This document shows, in pieces, positions 1 to 8,366 of a stretch of DNA of 33,888 nucleotides. The stretch is from assembly GCA_031270865.1 (NCBI GenBank), contig JAISWI010000027.1, forward strand, positions 1 to 33,888, in the 5' to 3' direction. Each line of letters opens with the position of its first letter. Positions within the stretch are counted from its first letter, which is position 1. The DNA comes from Oscillospiraceae bacterium (GTDB taxonomy: Bacteria > Bacillota > Clostridia > Christensenellales > Aristaeellaceae). The translations under genes and the position numbers were made by a program. The notes beneath the pieces are model-generated. The model saw nothing but the letters and a program-made list of their open reading frames with translations. It searched no databases and was not told the DNA's origin.

Positions 1-1
1 C

Positions 2-1726
2 GCGGACGTGGCCGAGGCCGACAACATGGCCAAGGGCGACGGCATCCGCTACCAGTCCGGCACGGTGAACATCACCGGGCGCGACTTCCTGACGATGGAG
101 GCCATCACCGGCCCGACCATCGGCTACGCCGGGATGGACGACGTGATAACCGAGCTGGGACAGAATTACTCCGACGGCGTTAACCGCGCGATACTGCATG
201 GAACGCCGTACGCCAAGACGTTCAACGGGTATAACTCCGACTGGCCGGGCTGGCTGCCGTTCGGTCCGTCGTCGTTCGGCTCCGACTACACCTACCGCAA
301 CGCTTACTGGGATGATATCCCGGCTGAGACTGGATACATGTCCCGCGTACAGGCCGTCCTGCAGAACGGCGCGGCCTTGATCGACCTGGCCGCGCTGGTC
401 GACAAGGAACATACCTATGACTTCGAGTCGGGCAACCGCTTCCAGAACCTGCTGGACGCCGGGTACTCATACAACCTGGTCAGCGAGGCCACGCTTGCGG
501 GCGCGAACGCGGTCGTCGAAGGCGGGAGGCTCGCGCCGGACGGACCGGCTTACAAGGCGCTCATCGTCGACAAGGTGTCCATACTGTCACTGGCGGGCAT
601 TTGGAGGCTGGTCGATTACGCCAACGGCGGATTGCCCATCGTGGTGTTCGACAGCGAAATAAGCCGCGTGTTCGGCAGCAGGACGGAGGACGACGCCGCC
701 GTACAGACGAAGTTTACGGAATTGAAGGGCCTACCAACCGTCAAGACCGCGTCGACCGAAGCGGAAATCAAGGACGCGCTGGCCGAGCTGGGCGTGGTCT
801 CGTACGCGCGGTATGACGCCGCGCGGCTTGAAACCACGCTGTATGCCGATCCAGAGGACGGCACGGCCTACTACTACATGTTCAACAACGCGTACCCCGA
901 AAACAGCGGCATGATGGGCAACAACCAGGGCGCGTACTACAAGGGCGAGGACAAGTATGTCAGGGACGCGATGATCACCCTCGCCGGCGAAGGCGTTCCC
1001 TACCTGCTCGATCCCCACAGCGGGGATATCGTCCCGACCGCGTATACCGACAACGGCGACGGCACGGTGACCATCACGCTGGACTGGCTGGCCGGCGGCG
1101 ACTCCATCATCATCGCCGTGACGACGGATACGCAAAACTTCCCCGCGTCGAAGCCCATACCCGCGAAGAAGGCGGCGCTGGACGCGGTCGACCTTTCCGG
1201 CGGGCTGTGGGACCTTACGATCCACAGCTACGGCCCTGACGAGGACTCCAGCGACCCGAGTGTCAGCAAGATCACGGTCGTCGATTTCGGCGAGCAGCCG
1301 CTGGGCAAGTGGAAGGATATCCCCGCGACGGCGGAACAGTTGGCGCGTCTGGGCGTATCCGACATGCGGTATGTCTCCGGCGCGGGCTATTACACCGCGG
1401 CGTTCGACGCGCCAGACAGCTGGAGCGGCGCGTACCTTGACGTTGCGTACGGCATCGACCAGATCGGCTCGATCACCATCAACGGCACGGCGATCCCCGC
1501 GAACAACGCCAGCGACCGTGTCGACCTTGGCGGGCTGGTCATGCCCGGCGAGAATACTATCACGGTGAAACTGACCACATCGCTGTATGGCCGGATGTTC
1601 GTTGAGAACAGCGGCTACGCTAACAGCGAGTACGGCATGGGCGGCGGGTTCATGGCCCCGGTCGATCCAGAATCCTATTACAACGGGTTGTTGTCCGCGA
1701 AGCTCGTGCCATACACCCTGGAGTAA
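2..1726 (+). CDS. GH106-like glycoside hydrolase (alpha-L-rhamnosidase family), 5' end outside window
   Basis: The reading frame is open from the first bases of the window to a TAA at 1724-1726, so only the C-terminal ~574 residues are seen and no start can be chosen; the GTG at 8 is probably internal. The N-terminal visible part (SDGVNRAILHG, then WPGWLPFGPSSFG and a Y-W-D stretch, then a GYSYNLVSEATL block) follows the pattern of the catalytic region of Glyco_hydro_106 proteins (there DGVNR-F-H, P-G-LGPWG-HF, then a Y-D-VN-D-L block). The last ~170 residues resemble the galactose-binding-like beta-sandwich that ends these enzymes (GYYTAAFDAP, ITINGTAIP, PGENTITVKLT). The family hydrolyses terminal alpha-L-rhamnose from glycans. 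Family identification is by eye; the substrate is inferred. An 18-bp hairpin follows the stop, so the gene ends its transcription unit. Confidence 0.6.
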   Translation, partial: ADVAEADNMAKGDGIRYQSGTVNITGRDFLTMEAITGPTIGYAGMDDVITELGQNYSDGVNRAILHGTPYAKTFNGYNSDWPGWLPFGPSSFGSDYTYRNAYWDDIPAETGYMSRVQAVLQNGAALIDLAALVDKEHTYDFESGNRFQNLLDAGYSYNLVSEATLAGANAVVEGGRLAPDGPAYKALIVDKVSILSLAGIWRLVDYANGGLPIVVFDSEISRVFGSRTEDDAAVQTKFTELKGLPTVKTASTEAEIKDALAELGVVSYARYDAARLETTLYADPEDGTAYYYMFNNAYPENSGMMGNNQGAYYKGEDKYVRDAMITLAGEGVPYLLDPHSGDIVPTAYTDNGDGTVTITLDWLAGGDSIIIAVTTDTQNFPASKPIPAKKAALDAVDLSGGLWDLTIHSYGPDEDSSDPSVSKITVVDFGEQPLGKWKDIPATAEQLARLGVSDMRYVSGAGYYTAAFDAPDSWSGAYLDVAYGIDQIGSITINGTAIPANNASDRVDLGGLVMPGENTITVKLTTSLYGRMFVENSGYANSEYGMGGGFMAPVDPESYYNGLLSAKLVPYTLE

Positions 1727-1763
1727 CCCTCGACGCTGGCGGCGGAGTAAGGCCCGCCGTCCT

Positions 1764-1812
1764 GTCGGCGGCCCTGTCAGGAACGCGAGGCGTACCTGAC
1801 AGGGCCGTCGGC
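1764..1812 (+). terminator. Hairpin after the GH106-like gene
   Basis: GGCCCTGTCAGG (1770-1781) is the exact reverse complement of CCTGACAGGGCC (1795-1806). The stem extends outward to 18 pairs (1764-1781 with 1795-1812) with two G-T wobbles, and the loop is 13 nt. No T-run follows, so it may be a weak or factor-dependent terminator or an mRNA-stabilising hairpin. Confidence 0.55.
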
Positions 1813-1904
1813 TATTGCGCCAACGCTTTGCCGTTGATGGGCCGCTCGATCTCCCCTGCCATCGCGCGTGAATGGCGTCCGGCGCCGCGTAGCAAAAATA
1901 ATGC

Positions 1905-1933
1905 TTGTCGGCTCGCGTGGTTTGTGCTATACT
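1905..1933 (+). promoter_or_regulatory. Promoter of tRNA-Ser
   Basis: TTGTCG at 1905-1910 and TATACT at 1928-1933 are 17 bp apart. The tRNA begins 12 bp after the -10 box, which fits a start of transcription a few bases upstream of the mature 5' end. Confidence 0.7.
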
Positions 1934-1944
1934 AATATGGTTGT

Positions 1945-2033
1945 GGAGAGGTATCGAAGCGGTCATAACGGGGCTGACTCGAAATCAGTTTGTGGGCAAC
2001 CACACGTGGGTTCGAATCCCACCCTCTCCGCCA
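1945..2033 (+). tRNA. tRNA-Ser, anticodon CGA
   Basis: The acceptor stem GGAGAGG (1945-1951) pairs with CCTCTCC (2023-2029), followed by discriminator G and an encoded CCA (2031-2033). The anticodon stem GCTGA/TCAGT encloses the loop CTCGAAA, so the anticodon is CGA (reads UCG). A long variable arm (TGTGG/CCACA) and the T arm GTGGG-TTCGAAT-CCCAC are typical of class II tRNA-Ser. The acceptor, anticodon, variable and T stems pair correctly. Confidence 0.96.
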
Positions 2034-2035
2034 AA

Positions 2036-2080
2036 AACCCACCATCAATTGATAAAATATGGTTGATGGTGGGTTGTTTT
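2036..2080 (+). terminator. Rho-independent terminator of tRNA-Ser
   Basis: AACCCACCATCAA (2036-2048) and TTGATGGTGGGTT (2063-2075) form a perfect 13-bp stem with a 14-nt loop, followed by GTTTT. It begins three bases after the tRNA CCA end. Confidence 0.85.
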
Positions 2081-2132
2081 GTAGTAGAATGGCAGCGTAG
2101 GTTATTTATATAATACACAGGAGGTAAATGTC

Positions 2133-3053
2133 TTGAAAAAATTATCGCTTGATAATTTTATGAGATTGAGAAAGCTGGTTTACCGCAGCGCAAGACCACT
2201 TGACTTTACCAAGTGGAAATATCTTTTTGAAAACGGGAGCTGTGAGGATTTCCTTTCGGTTCTGTCCAGTTACCAGAATGAGGATGGAGGTTTTGGATAC
2301 AACATCGAGTGTAATAACTGGAATCCTAATTCCTCTCCCTATACGGTATGCGTTGCGTTGGATTACCTTGATACGGTAGGAGATTGTGTTAGCGGCACAA
2401 AGGATAAGATGGTTATGGATATCATCAAATACCTTGTTTCCGGCGCGTACTTGACCGAAAACGGCTGGGTGGGGATGCAAGGAATCCCCACCAACAATGA
2501 TTTCTCCCATTTGCCGTGGTTTCATTACGACCCGAAGAAAGCCACGGAAGCCGACATAGGGGTGACCAAACGCCTTTCAGACTTTATACTCAAATATGCG
2601 GACAAAAACAGCGATATATACCAAAATGGGATGGATTTGAAAGAAAAGTATATGACGCGCGGGCAAACCCTCCTTAATGGCTTCCCCGATTATGACCCGA
2701 CATCGTTTGACCCGGCGACATTTGACCCGGCAACATGGGCCGTATGGCAGCCATTGCCGGTACATTTTGTCGGTTCGCCTGAAAGCGAGCGTTATCCGGC
2801 GCTAAAAAAGGTTGTAGATATAAATCTGGATATGATTGTTGACACGCTACGCAATACGAATGAGTTTCAAATAATGCCCGAAGAAGAACTAAACGCGTTT
2901 GAAAAGAGTTTCCCACATCCAGATGGAAAACGATGGTGTAGTACTGAACAAGCAATCGGCAATTATTATTGGGGTCCACACGGTATCATATCCAATATGG
3001 ATATATTGAGAAAGTTTGACAGATTGGATTTTCAATTACCTGTTCACAGCTAA
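2133..3053 (+). CDS. Orphan protein with prenyltransferase/squalene-cyclase-like alpha-alpha toroid sequence
   Basis: A 306-aa protein. The start is a TTG at 2133, chosen because AGGAGG (2119-2124) lies 8 nt upstream; the nearby ATG at 2128 opens a two-codon frame only. Residues 48-55 (QNEDGGFG) and a later ENGWVG segment resemble the Q-x-DGG repeats of the squalene-hopene cyclase/prenyltransferase alpha-alpha barrel, but I see no DxDD cyclase motif and the protein is about half the length of a cyclase, so an enzyme activity cannot be assigned. No signal peptide or membrane segment is evident. The gene is clearly AT-richer than its neighbours, is alone between terminators, and lies directly downstream of tRNA-Ser, which suggests horizontal acquisition. 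A 15-bp tandem duplication inside it gives FDPAT twice. Confidence 0.75.
   Translation: MKKLSLDNFMRLRKLVYRSARPLDFTKWKYLFENGSCEDFLSVLSSYQNEDGGFGYNIECNNWNPNSSPYTVCVALDYLDTVGDCVSGTKDKMVMDIIKYLVSGAYLTENGWVGMQGIPTNNDFSHLPWFHYDPKKATEADIGVTKRLSDFILKYADKNSDIYQNGMDLKEKYMTRGQTLLNGFPDYDPTSFDPATFDPATWAVWQPLPVHFVGSPESERYPALKKVVDINLDMIVDTLRNTNEFQIMPEEELNAFEKSFPHPDGKRWCSTEQAIGNYYWGPHGIISNMDILRKFDRLDFQLPVHS
2706..2735 (+). repeat. In-frame 15-bp tandem duplication
   Basis: Two adjacent 15-bp units, TTTGACCCGGCGACA (2706-2720) and TTTGACCCGGCAACA (2721-2735), differ at one base. They encode FDPAT-FDPAT, and a related third unit (YDPTS) precedes them. It is in frame and therefore tolerated. Confidence 0.8.
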
Positions 3054-3105
3054 TAAGCGCTATCAGAGGATGCGCATAGATGAATTTATGATTACATATG
3101 TAGGG

Positions 3106-3164
3106 GGCGCAAGTCGGTATAATCGTAAAAACTTGCGCCGTCACGAATTGGTGGCGGCGCGTTT
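3106..3164 (+). terminator. Two overlapping, mutually exclusive hairpins with a T-run
   Basis: GGCGCAAGT (3106-3114) pairs with ACTTGCGCC (3131-3139). The 3' arm of that stem overlaps the 5' arm of a second stem, GCGCCGTCAC (3135-3144) with GTGGCGGCGC (3151-3160, one G-T pair), which is followed by GTTTT. The second hairpin looks like a terminator for the 2133 gene; the first would compete with it, as in an attenuator. Confidence 0.5.
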
Positions 3165-3195
3165 TATCAATAAGATAGTTCCTTTGCCATGTTAC

Positions 3196-3227
3196 GGAAC
3201 CCCGCCTGCGGCGGGGTTCCTGATTTT
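3196..3227 (+). terminator. Terminator-like hairpin downstream of the orphan gene
   Basis: GGAACCCCGCC (3196-3206) and GGCGGGGTTCC (3210-3220) make a perfect 11-bp stem with a 3-nt loop, followed by TGATTTT. It lies between convergent genes and could act in both directions, though the T-run is on the plus side. Confidence 0.7.
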
Positions 3228-3309
3228 CTCTAGGCCGCGTTTCATAAATCGGCGCGCGTCCGCTTTTGTCCGCTGTGCTGGCTATGGCGCGGAATTGATC
3301 AGTGGCTGC

Positions 3310-4707
3310 CTAATCCCTTCCGTCAACAGTCATCACCGGGGAAAGCTCTTCCTGCGGAAGGTTTGCGCCCTGCCTGCGCAGCGTTTCCACCAGCTTCGCG
3401 GTGTCGAGCGTCCGCGCCGTTGTTCCTGTCTTAATGGCCTGCCATGCCGCAACCCCGGCGGCTTGGCCCATCATCGACGCGGCGGGCTGCACGCGCAGCG
3501 AACCCTGCACCTTTATATCGGCGGATACGCACCGCCCCGCCACCCATAGGTTGTCAAACCCCTTTGGCACCAACGTTCCGTAAGGGATGCCATAGTATTC
3601 GCCCGGCTTGTACCGGTCCATCTTGGTAAACTCCGAATAGTAACGCTCATACTGTTCCGGTGTCGTATCGTATACATGGATGTCTACAGACTTGGCGAAT
3701 ATGGCGATCTGGTCGGGGAACTTGCGCCGCGCTTGGTAATCCGCGTAGCAAAGCGTGTACTCGCCCTGCGCGCGGCGCGATTCGCGGATCCCCATCATCG
3801 CGGCGGTCGTCACCAGCCGCAGGTCGTCCAGGCCGAAATACTTTCTATAGAACGCGGCGTATTCCCGCACAAGCCGGCGGCCTCTCTTCATGCCGTCCGT
3901 GAGGCTCCGGCAGTTCAATGAATCCATGCCGAATACGTGTCCCGCGTTCATCGAGCCGAGCTTGCCCATGTTCATGAACATGCCGGGCACGTGCCGGTCC
4001 GGTTGGGAGAAGAACCCGTCCGCGATAGCCTGCTCGACCTTCTCCTGGTGGCGCGGCAAGCCGATGTCGCCGACATTCAGCGCCTCCCAGTCGATCCCTG
4101 AGAACAACGCGCACAGCGTCGGAGGCATGATGTTCGGGGTGTCGCGCCCCGCGTCCCAGTGTCTCGCTCCGCAAAACCCGCATAACAACCCATCGCCCGT
4201 CGCGTCTATAAAGGCTTTCGCGCGGACATAGCGGTATCCTTCCATATTCGACAGGACAACGCCGTCAACACGCTTCGTCGCGTCGTCGACCTGCGCGTCA
4301 ATCACGCGCGTGAAGAACCGTACCTCCACACCCGTTTCATCCGTCAGCTCGTCGAGCAGCAGCTTCAATCCCTCCGCGTCAAACGGGGTCCATTTGTGGA
4401 ACTCTTCGCGCCAGCGTTTGGGATCCAGCAGCGTGGGCACGAACCCCCGCTGGTACAGCGTCTCAATGATCTCGCGCATCAGCCCACCCACGACCATCCG
4501 CTCGCCGTTGGCCATGGGGTCGAACTCCGTCACCAGCCCGGATGTGCCGGTGCCGCCCAAACACCCCAGCGCCTCAACGAGCAGTACGCGGGCGCCTTCC
4601 CTCGCCGCGCATACAGCGGCGGCGCATCCGGCGGGCCCCCCGCCCGCGACAACGATATCATACCCTTCCTCGACAGGGATGGACCGGGTTAATGTGTATT
4701 CGGACAT
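3310..4707 (-). CDS. FAD-dependent oxidoreductase (PF12831-type), module A, divergent copy
   Basis: A 465-aa protein. The start is the ATG at 4707, seven nt after GGGAGG; the in-frame TTG at 4731 lies upstream of that ribosome site and is rejected. Residues 17-27 (DIVVAGGGPAG) form the Rossmann dinucleotide-binding loop, and E45 ends the second strand as expected for FAD binding. Further family motifs are LGGTGTSGLV, FIDATGDG, GIRESRR and near the C terminus the VAGRCVSAD block followed by MGQAAGVAA. No signal peptide, so cytoplasmic. It is an uncharacterised member of the FAD-dependent oxidoreductase family often found beside sugar ABC importers; the substrate is unknown. It is transcribed away from the permease operon starting at 4899 and is related to the genes at 8404 and 9778. 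Confidence 0.85.
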   Translation of the reverse strand: MSEYTLTRSIPVEEGYDIVVAGGGPAGCAAAVCAAREGARVLLVEALGCLGGTGTSGLVTEFDPMANGERMVVGGLMREIIETLYQRGFVPTLLDPKRWREEFHKWTPFDAEGLKLLLDELTDETGVEVRFFTRVIDAQVDDATKRVDGVVLSNMEGYRYVRAKAFIDATGDGLLCGFCGARHWDAGRDTPNIMPPTLCALFSGIDWEALNVGDIGLPRHQEKVEQAIADGFFSQPDRHVPGMFMNMGKLGSMNAGHVFGMDSLNCRSLTDGMKRGRRLVREYAAFYRKYFGLDDLRLVTTAAMMGIRESRRAQGEYTLCYADYQARRKFPDQIAIFAKSVDIHVYDTTPEQYERYYSEFTKMDRYKPGEYYGIPYGTLVPKGFDNLWVAGRCVSADIKVQGSLRVQPAASMMGQAAGVAAWQAIKTGTTARTLDTAKLVETLRRQGANLPQEELSPVMTVDGRD

Positions 4708-4749
4708 AAGGAAACCTCCCTCGTGTATCAAGCGTCCATGATGATTTCC

Positions 4750-4778
4750 ATTATAGATGTGTTTACTGAAAAAGTGAA
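4750..4778 (-). promoter_or_regulatory. Promoter of the 3310-4707 oxidoreductase gene
   Basis: On the minus strand TTCACT (4778-4773) and TATAAT (4755-4750) are 17 bp apart. The -10 box is perfect and the gene starts about 43 bp downstream of it. Confidence 0.6.
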
Positions 4779-4783
4779 GCGTG

Positions 4784-4794
4784 GTTTATGAAAC
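4784..4794. promoter_or_regulatory. Candidate operator GTTTATGAAAC (copy 1)
   Basis: The 11-bp imperfect palindrome GTTTATGAAAC lies between the divergent promoters, 5 bp upstream of the minus-strand -35 box and 36 bp upstream of the plus-strand one. The identical 11-mer recurs at 10981-10991 in the other divergent oxidoreductase/permease region. No regulator is assigned. Confidence 0.4.
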
Positions 4795-4830
4795 GTTATT
4801 GGCGGCTGAACGAACAATCAAAATTAGCGC

Positions 4831-4859
4831 TTGCGGTTTGCGAAAATATCATGTATACT
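4831..4859 (+). promoter_or_regulatory. Promoter of the module A transporter operon
   Basis: TTGCGG (4831-4836) and TATACT (4854-4859) are 17 bp apart. The start codon at 4899 is 39 bp beyond the -10 box. Confidence 0.65.
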
Positions 4860-4898
4860 AACTTAGGTATAATCAGTCCTTCGAAGGGAGCGTGTCCC

Positions 4899-5861
4899 AT
4901 GGCGCAGAGAGCTTACGCCCCGGCTGTATCACGGAGGTCGCCGTTCCGCGCTTACTTCCGGCGCAATTATGACATGTACCTGCTGCTGATACCCGGACTG
5001 CTGTACGCGCTGGTATTCAAGCTGCTGCCCTTGCTGGGCATATCCATCGCGTTCGTCGATTATAACATGTTCGCGGGCGGCAACCCCATCAGAGCCATCA
5101 TTGCCAGCAAGTTCGTCGGGTTCGCGAACTTCACGCGCGTGTTCAGGAAAGCGGACTTCCGGCAGGCGCTGGGCAACACGTTTACCATCAGCTTCATGAA
5201 GATTGTTGTCCTGTTCCCGCTACCCATCGTCTTCGCGCTGATCATCCATTCGCTGAGAAGCGTCAAGTTCAAGCGCGTCGTGCAGACGATCGTCTATATC
5301 CCGCACTTCTTCTCATGGGTGGTCGTCTCGGGCATATTCATGCAGATATTGTCAAGCGGCGGATTGGTGAACACGGCCCTGACGCGTTCCGGCCTGTTCT
5401 CGGAGCCAGTCAAGTTTTTCATGGACCAGAAGATATTCCGGTGGCTGCTGATATTCACGGACGGCTGGAAGGAGATCGGCTGGAGCACGATAGTCTACCT
5501 CGCCGCGCTGGCCGGCGTGGACCAGGAACTGTATGAGGCCGCGGTCATCGACGGCGCGCGCAAGGCGCAGCAGCTGTGGTATATCACGCTGCCGAGCATA
5601 CTGTCCACGATTATCCTGATGCTGATCATGCGCGTCGGCTCCGTGATGGACGCGGGCTTCGGCCAGATACTGGTCATGTACAACGCCACTGTGTATAAGG
5701 TTTCCGATATTATCCAGACATATGTATACCGCATCGGTTTGGGTAAGATGGATTTCTCGCTGGGCACCGCTGTCGGGCTGTTTAACTCGGTTGTCGCGTT
5801 CGCGCTTGTCATCAGCACCAACATGATAAGCCGCAAAGCGCTGGGCAAGAGCATCTGGTGA
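4899..5861 (+). CDS. Sugar ABC transporter permease, LplB/YtcP family (module A)
   Basis: A 320-aa inner-membrane permease. The frame opens at 4788, but the ATG at 4899 is preferred: AAGGGAG lies 8 nt upstream and 4788 is upstream of the predicted promoter. There are about six hydrophobic segments, starting with one in the stretch YLLLIPGLLYALVFKLLP. The cytoplasmic EAA loop (YEAAVIDGARKAQQLW) that docks to the ATPase is present near residues 210-225, and the protein ends in SIW like other LplB-type subunits. These carbohydrate uptake type-1 permeases form a heterodimer with the product of the next gene, 12 bp downstream. The imported sugar is not evident. Confidence 0.9.
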   Translation: MAQRAYAPAVSRRSPFRAYFRRNYDMYLLLIPGLLYALVFKLLPLLGISIAFVDYNMFAGGNPIRAIIASKFVGFANFTRVFRKADFRQALGNTFTISFMKIVVLFPLPIVFALIIHSLRSVKFKRVVQTIVYIPHFFSWVVVSGIFMQILSSGGLVNTALTRSGLFSEPVKFFMDQKIFRWLLIFTDGWKEIGWSTIVYLAALAGVDQELYEAAVIDGARKAQQLWYITLPSILSTIILMLIMRVGSVMDAGFGQILVMYNATVYKVSDIIQTYVYRIGLGKMDFSLGTAVGLFNSVVAFALVISTNMISRKALGKSIW

Positions 5862-5873
5862 GGAGCGGGAGCG

Positions 5874-6773
5874 ATGATTGAGAAGAAGGCGGCCGCGTAC
5901 TACCTGGTGGAATGCCTGAAATACGTCGTGATGATCCTGTTCGCGCTGACAACGCTGCTGCCATTCGTTAACCTGATCGCCAAGTCGTTCTCGGGCGAGG
6001 CCCCGGTCATATCGGGGCGGGTCACGTTCTGGCCGCTGTCGCCGACGCTGGAGACATACCGCTGGGTCCTGAAAGGATCCTCGTTCTTCAACGCGCTGCG
6101 CGTGTCCGGCATAATCACGGTGTTTGGATCGCTGGCCGCTGTCATTGTCACAGCCATGACAGCGTACCCTTTGTCCCACGCGGGGTTCCGGGGACGGCGC
6201 GGCGCGCTGTACCTGTGGGTATTCATCATGCTGTTCAACGGCGGCATGGTGCCCAACTACATGCTCTACCGGACGCTGGGCATGATGGATACGCTGTTCT
6301 CGCTGATACTGCCCGGATTAGTCAACGTCTACAATATGTTCTTGATTAAGAACTATTTTGAGACGCTGCCCGAGAGCCTGGAGGAGGCGGCCCGCATCGA
6401 CGGGGCCAGCAACCTGCGCGCCCTGTTCCAGATTATCCTGCCGGTGTCGCTGCCGATGCTGGCGACGATAACGCTTTTCTACGCGGTCGCTTACTGGAAC
6501 GACTACTTTACGGCCCGGCTGTATATATCCACGCTTAGCCGCCGCCCGCTGCAGCTTTACCTGTACGACATGATCAACAACGCGCTGCGCATCATGGACC
6601 AAGGCCTGGACGCTAACACCGGCGCGATAAGCGCCGACGAGGTGATGAACCTCACGCCCGAGACCGTGCGTTCCGCCGCGATTGTCCTGTCGACACTGCC
6701 GATACTTATGGTATACCCGTTCCTGCAGAAGTATTTTGTCACCGGCATCGTGGTAGGCTCCGTGAAAGGCTGA
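5874..6773 (+). CDS. Sugar ABC transporter permease, LplC/YtcP family (module A)
   Basis: A 299-aa inner-membrane permease starting at an ATG preceded by GAGGAGCGGGAGCG. It has six predicted hydrophobic stretches, an EAA loop (LEEAARIDGASNLRALF, about residues 170-186) and the typical ending VTGIVVGSVKG of LplC-type subunits. It pairs with the 4899 product to form the membrane channel of the importer, and its spacing to both neighbours indicates one operon. Confidence 0.9.
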   Translation: MIEKKAAAYYLVECLKYVVMILFALTTLLPFVNLIAKSFSGEAPVISGRVTFWPLSPTLETYRWVLKGSSFFNALRVSGIITVFGSLAAVIVTAMTAYPLSHAGFRGRRGALYLWVFIMLFNGGMVPNYMLYRTLGMMDTLFSLILPGLVNVYNMFLIKNYFETLPESLEEAARIDGASNLRALFQIILPVSLPMLATITLFYAVAYWNDYFTARLYISTLSRRPLQLYLYDMINNALRIMDQGLDANTGAISADEVMNLTPETVRSAAIVLSTLPILMVYPFLQKYFVTGIVVGSVKG

Positions 6774-6801
6774 TCCCCGGAATGCCGTTGACCGCGGCGC
6801 G

Positions 6802-6827
6802 TTCGTGCCGGGCGGATGCCCGACGAA
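6802..6827 (+). other. Hairpin ahead of the binding-protein gene
   Basis: CGGGC (6809-6813) and GCCCG (6818-6822) pair around GGAT, flanked by an outer TTCG (6802-6805)/CGAA (6824-6827) stem. It precedes the strong AGGAGG of the 6850 gene and may protect or process the mRNA for the highly needed binding protein. Weak evidence. Confidence 0.35.
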
Positions 6828-6849
6828 ATAAATATCAAGGAGGACTCCC

Positions 6850-8346
6850 ATGAAACGTATCGTATCCCTGCTGACCGCCGCGCTTATGGTTATAAGCTTG
6901 GCCGCCGCCATCCCCGCGGCCGCTGAAACCACCGAGTGGAAAGGCGAACTGAAGTACCTGACCGGCAGCACCCCCACCGACCCGAACGACGAGCCGCCAG
7001 CCCGAAAGCTGGAGGAACTGACCGGATACAAGGTGACATACTTCACGCTGCCGGCTGAGGGCGCGGCTGAGAAACTGAACCTTGACCTCGCCTCCGGCGT
7101 AGAGTACGACATCATCAAGGTCAATAAGAACGATTTCGCGGACCTGGCCGCGCGCGGCGCGTTCGTCGACATCGCGCCGTACCTCCCGCAGGCGCCGAAC
7201 CTGAAGGCGATCATGTCCGACGAGCTATGGGGCACTGCCTCCATCGACGGCAAGATCCTTGGCGTCCCGCAGTTTGACGCGCACTACGTATCCGCGAGCA
7301 TCGCCATCAACGTCCAGATGTTCGAGGAAGTCGGGTTCACTATCGAGGGCCATGAGGGAGGCCGCCAGCTTACCCGAAGCGAGTTCGTGGAGCTGCTGCG
7401 CAAACTGAAGGCCAACGGCGCGCAGTACCCGATGACCGGGCAAGGAGCGCTTGTTGATGTTTTCGCGTCCTCGTTCGGCATAGTCAACCATGACTGGCAG
7501 CCGGATCTGGATGGGACAATCGTTTACCGCTGGGGACACTCGAACACGAAGGACTATATCTCGTTCATGCATGACCTGTATACGGAAGGCTTGATCGATC
7601 CCGAATGGCCGATGAACAAGGGCGAAACGACACAGACAAAGCTGGCGTCCGCCCAGGCCGCCGCCCGCCAGGTCGGCTGGACCGAATCCACGCCGTTGGA
7701 AGCCTCGCTGATGGATTCAAAAGGCCAGACGCTGGATTACCTTGTCGCGCTGGTGGACGACGACGGTTTCGGCAAGCTCTCATCCAATGGCGGCGTTACC
7801 GGTTTCGGCGTCATCCCCGTAACGTGCAAGCAGGTTGATAAGGTCATCGATTACATGAACATCCGCGCGGAGTTCCCGGTATTCCAGGAATCCTTCCTTG
7901 GCGTGGAAGGCGAGCAGTGGGAGTTCCTGGATACCGACGGCGACGGCGAGATGGAATACTGGCCGATCCTGGACGAAGCGCGTCTGCCAGGCTTCACGCC
8001 ATGGTTCAACGGCCACTACTACAACCTGGTCAACAGCCCGGAATCCTTCACCACGCTGTGGATGGCCCGCGTCCGCAAGGGCCCGGTACAGTACGCGTGC
8101 ACGATGAAGACGATGGAATTCCCCAAGGAGAATTGGGTAGACAGCGCCATCGCTTACGCGCCGCCACTGGAAGCTGTCTCCAAGAACATCGCGGCGATGA
8201 ACACGCTGATGAACGATTACGTTATAGAGTGCATCGCCGGAACACGCTCTGTCGATGAATACGACCTGGTGTGGGCTGAATTCCTCGCCGAAGGCGGCCA
8301 GGATATGCTCGAAGCCGTGAACGGGTGGGTAGCGTCCCAGAATTAA
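6850..8346 (+). CDS. Extracellular sugar-binding protein of the module A importer
   Basis: A 498-aa secreted solute-binding protein (SBP_bac_1/YtcQ-like). The ATG follows AAGGAGG by 7 nt. The first ~25 residues form a signal peptide (K-R, then a hydrophobic core, then IPAAAE) with an AxA signal peptidase I site. There is no cysteine for lipid attachment, which is unusual for binding proteins of monoderm Firmicutes. An acidic loop at residues 361-367 (DTDGDGE) looks like an EF-hand-type calcium site, common in this family. It is third in the operon after its two permeases. Ligand unknown. Confidence 0.88.
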   Translation: MKRIVSLLTAALMVISLAAAIPAAAETTEWKGELKYLTGSTPTDPNDEPPARKLEELTGYKVTYFTLPAEGAAEKLNLDLASGVEYDIIKVNKNDFADLAARGAFVDIAPYLPQAPNLKAIMSDELWGTASIDGKILGVPQFDAHYVSASIAINVQMFEEVGFTIEGHEGGRQLTRSEFVELLRKLKANGAQYPMTGQGALVDVFASSFGIVNHDWQPDLDGTIVYRWGHSNTKDYISFMHDLYTEGLIDPEWPMNKGETTQTKLASAQAAARQVGWTESTPLEASLMDSKGQTLDYLVALVDDDGFGKLSSNGGVTGFGVIPVTCKQVDKVIDYMNIRAEFPVFQESFLGVEGEQWEFLDTDGDGEMEYWPILDEARLPGFTPWFNGHYYNLVNSPESFTTLWMARVRKGPVQYACTMKTMEFPKENWVDSAIAYAPPLEAVSKNIAAMNTLMNDYVIECIAGTRSVDEYDLVWAEFLAEGGQDMLEAVNGWVASQN

Positions 8347-8366
8347 CGGACAACAGAATGGGAGGA

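Noticed and set aside
731..1966. A 411-codon open frame on the minus strand.
   Set aside because: It is antisense to the GH106-like gene, has low-complexity Arg/Val-rich sequence typical of GC-rich shadow frames, and runs into the tRNA-Ser promoter.
3239..3249. GTTTCATAAAT as a third copy of the GTTTATGAAAC motif.
   Set aside because: It matches 10 of 11 bases in reverse orientation, but lies at the 3' ends of two convergent genes, where no promoter is expected.
4784..4800. A CcpA catabolite-repression (cre) site overlapping ATGAAACGTT.
   Set aside because: The spacing of the TGNAA and CG parts is one base short of the cre consensus and the right half does not match.
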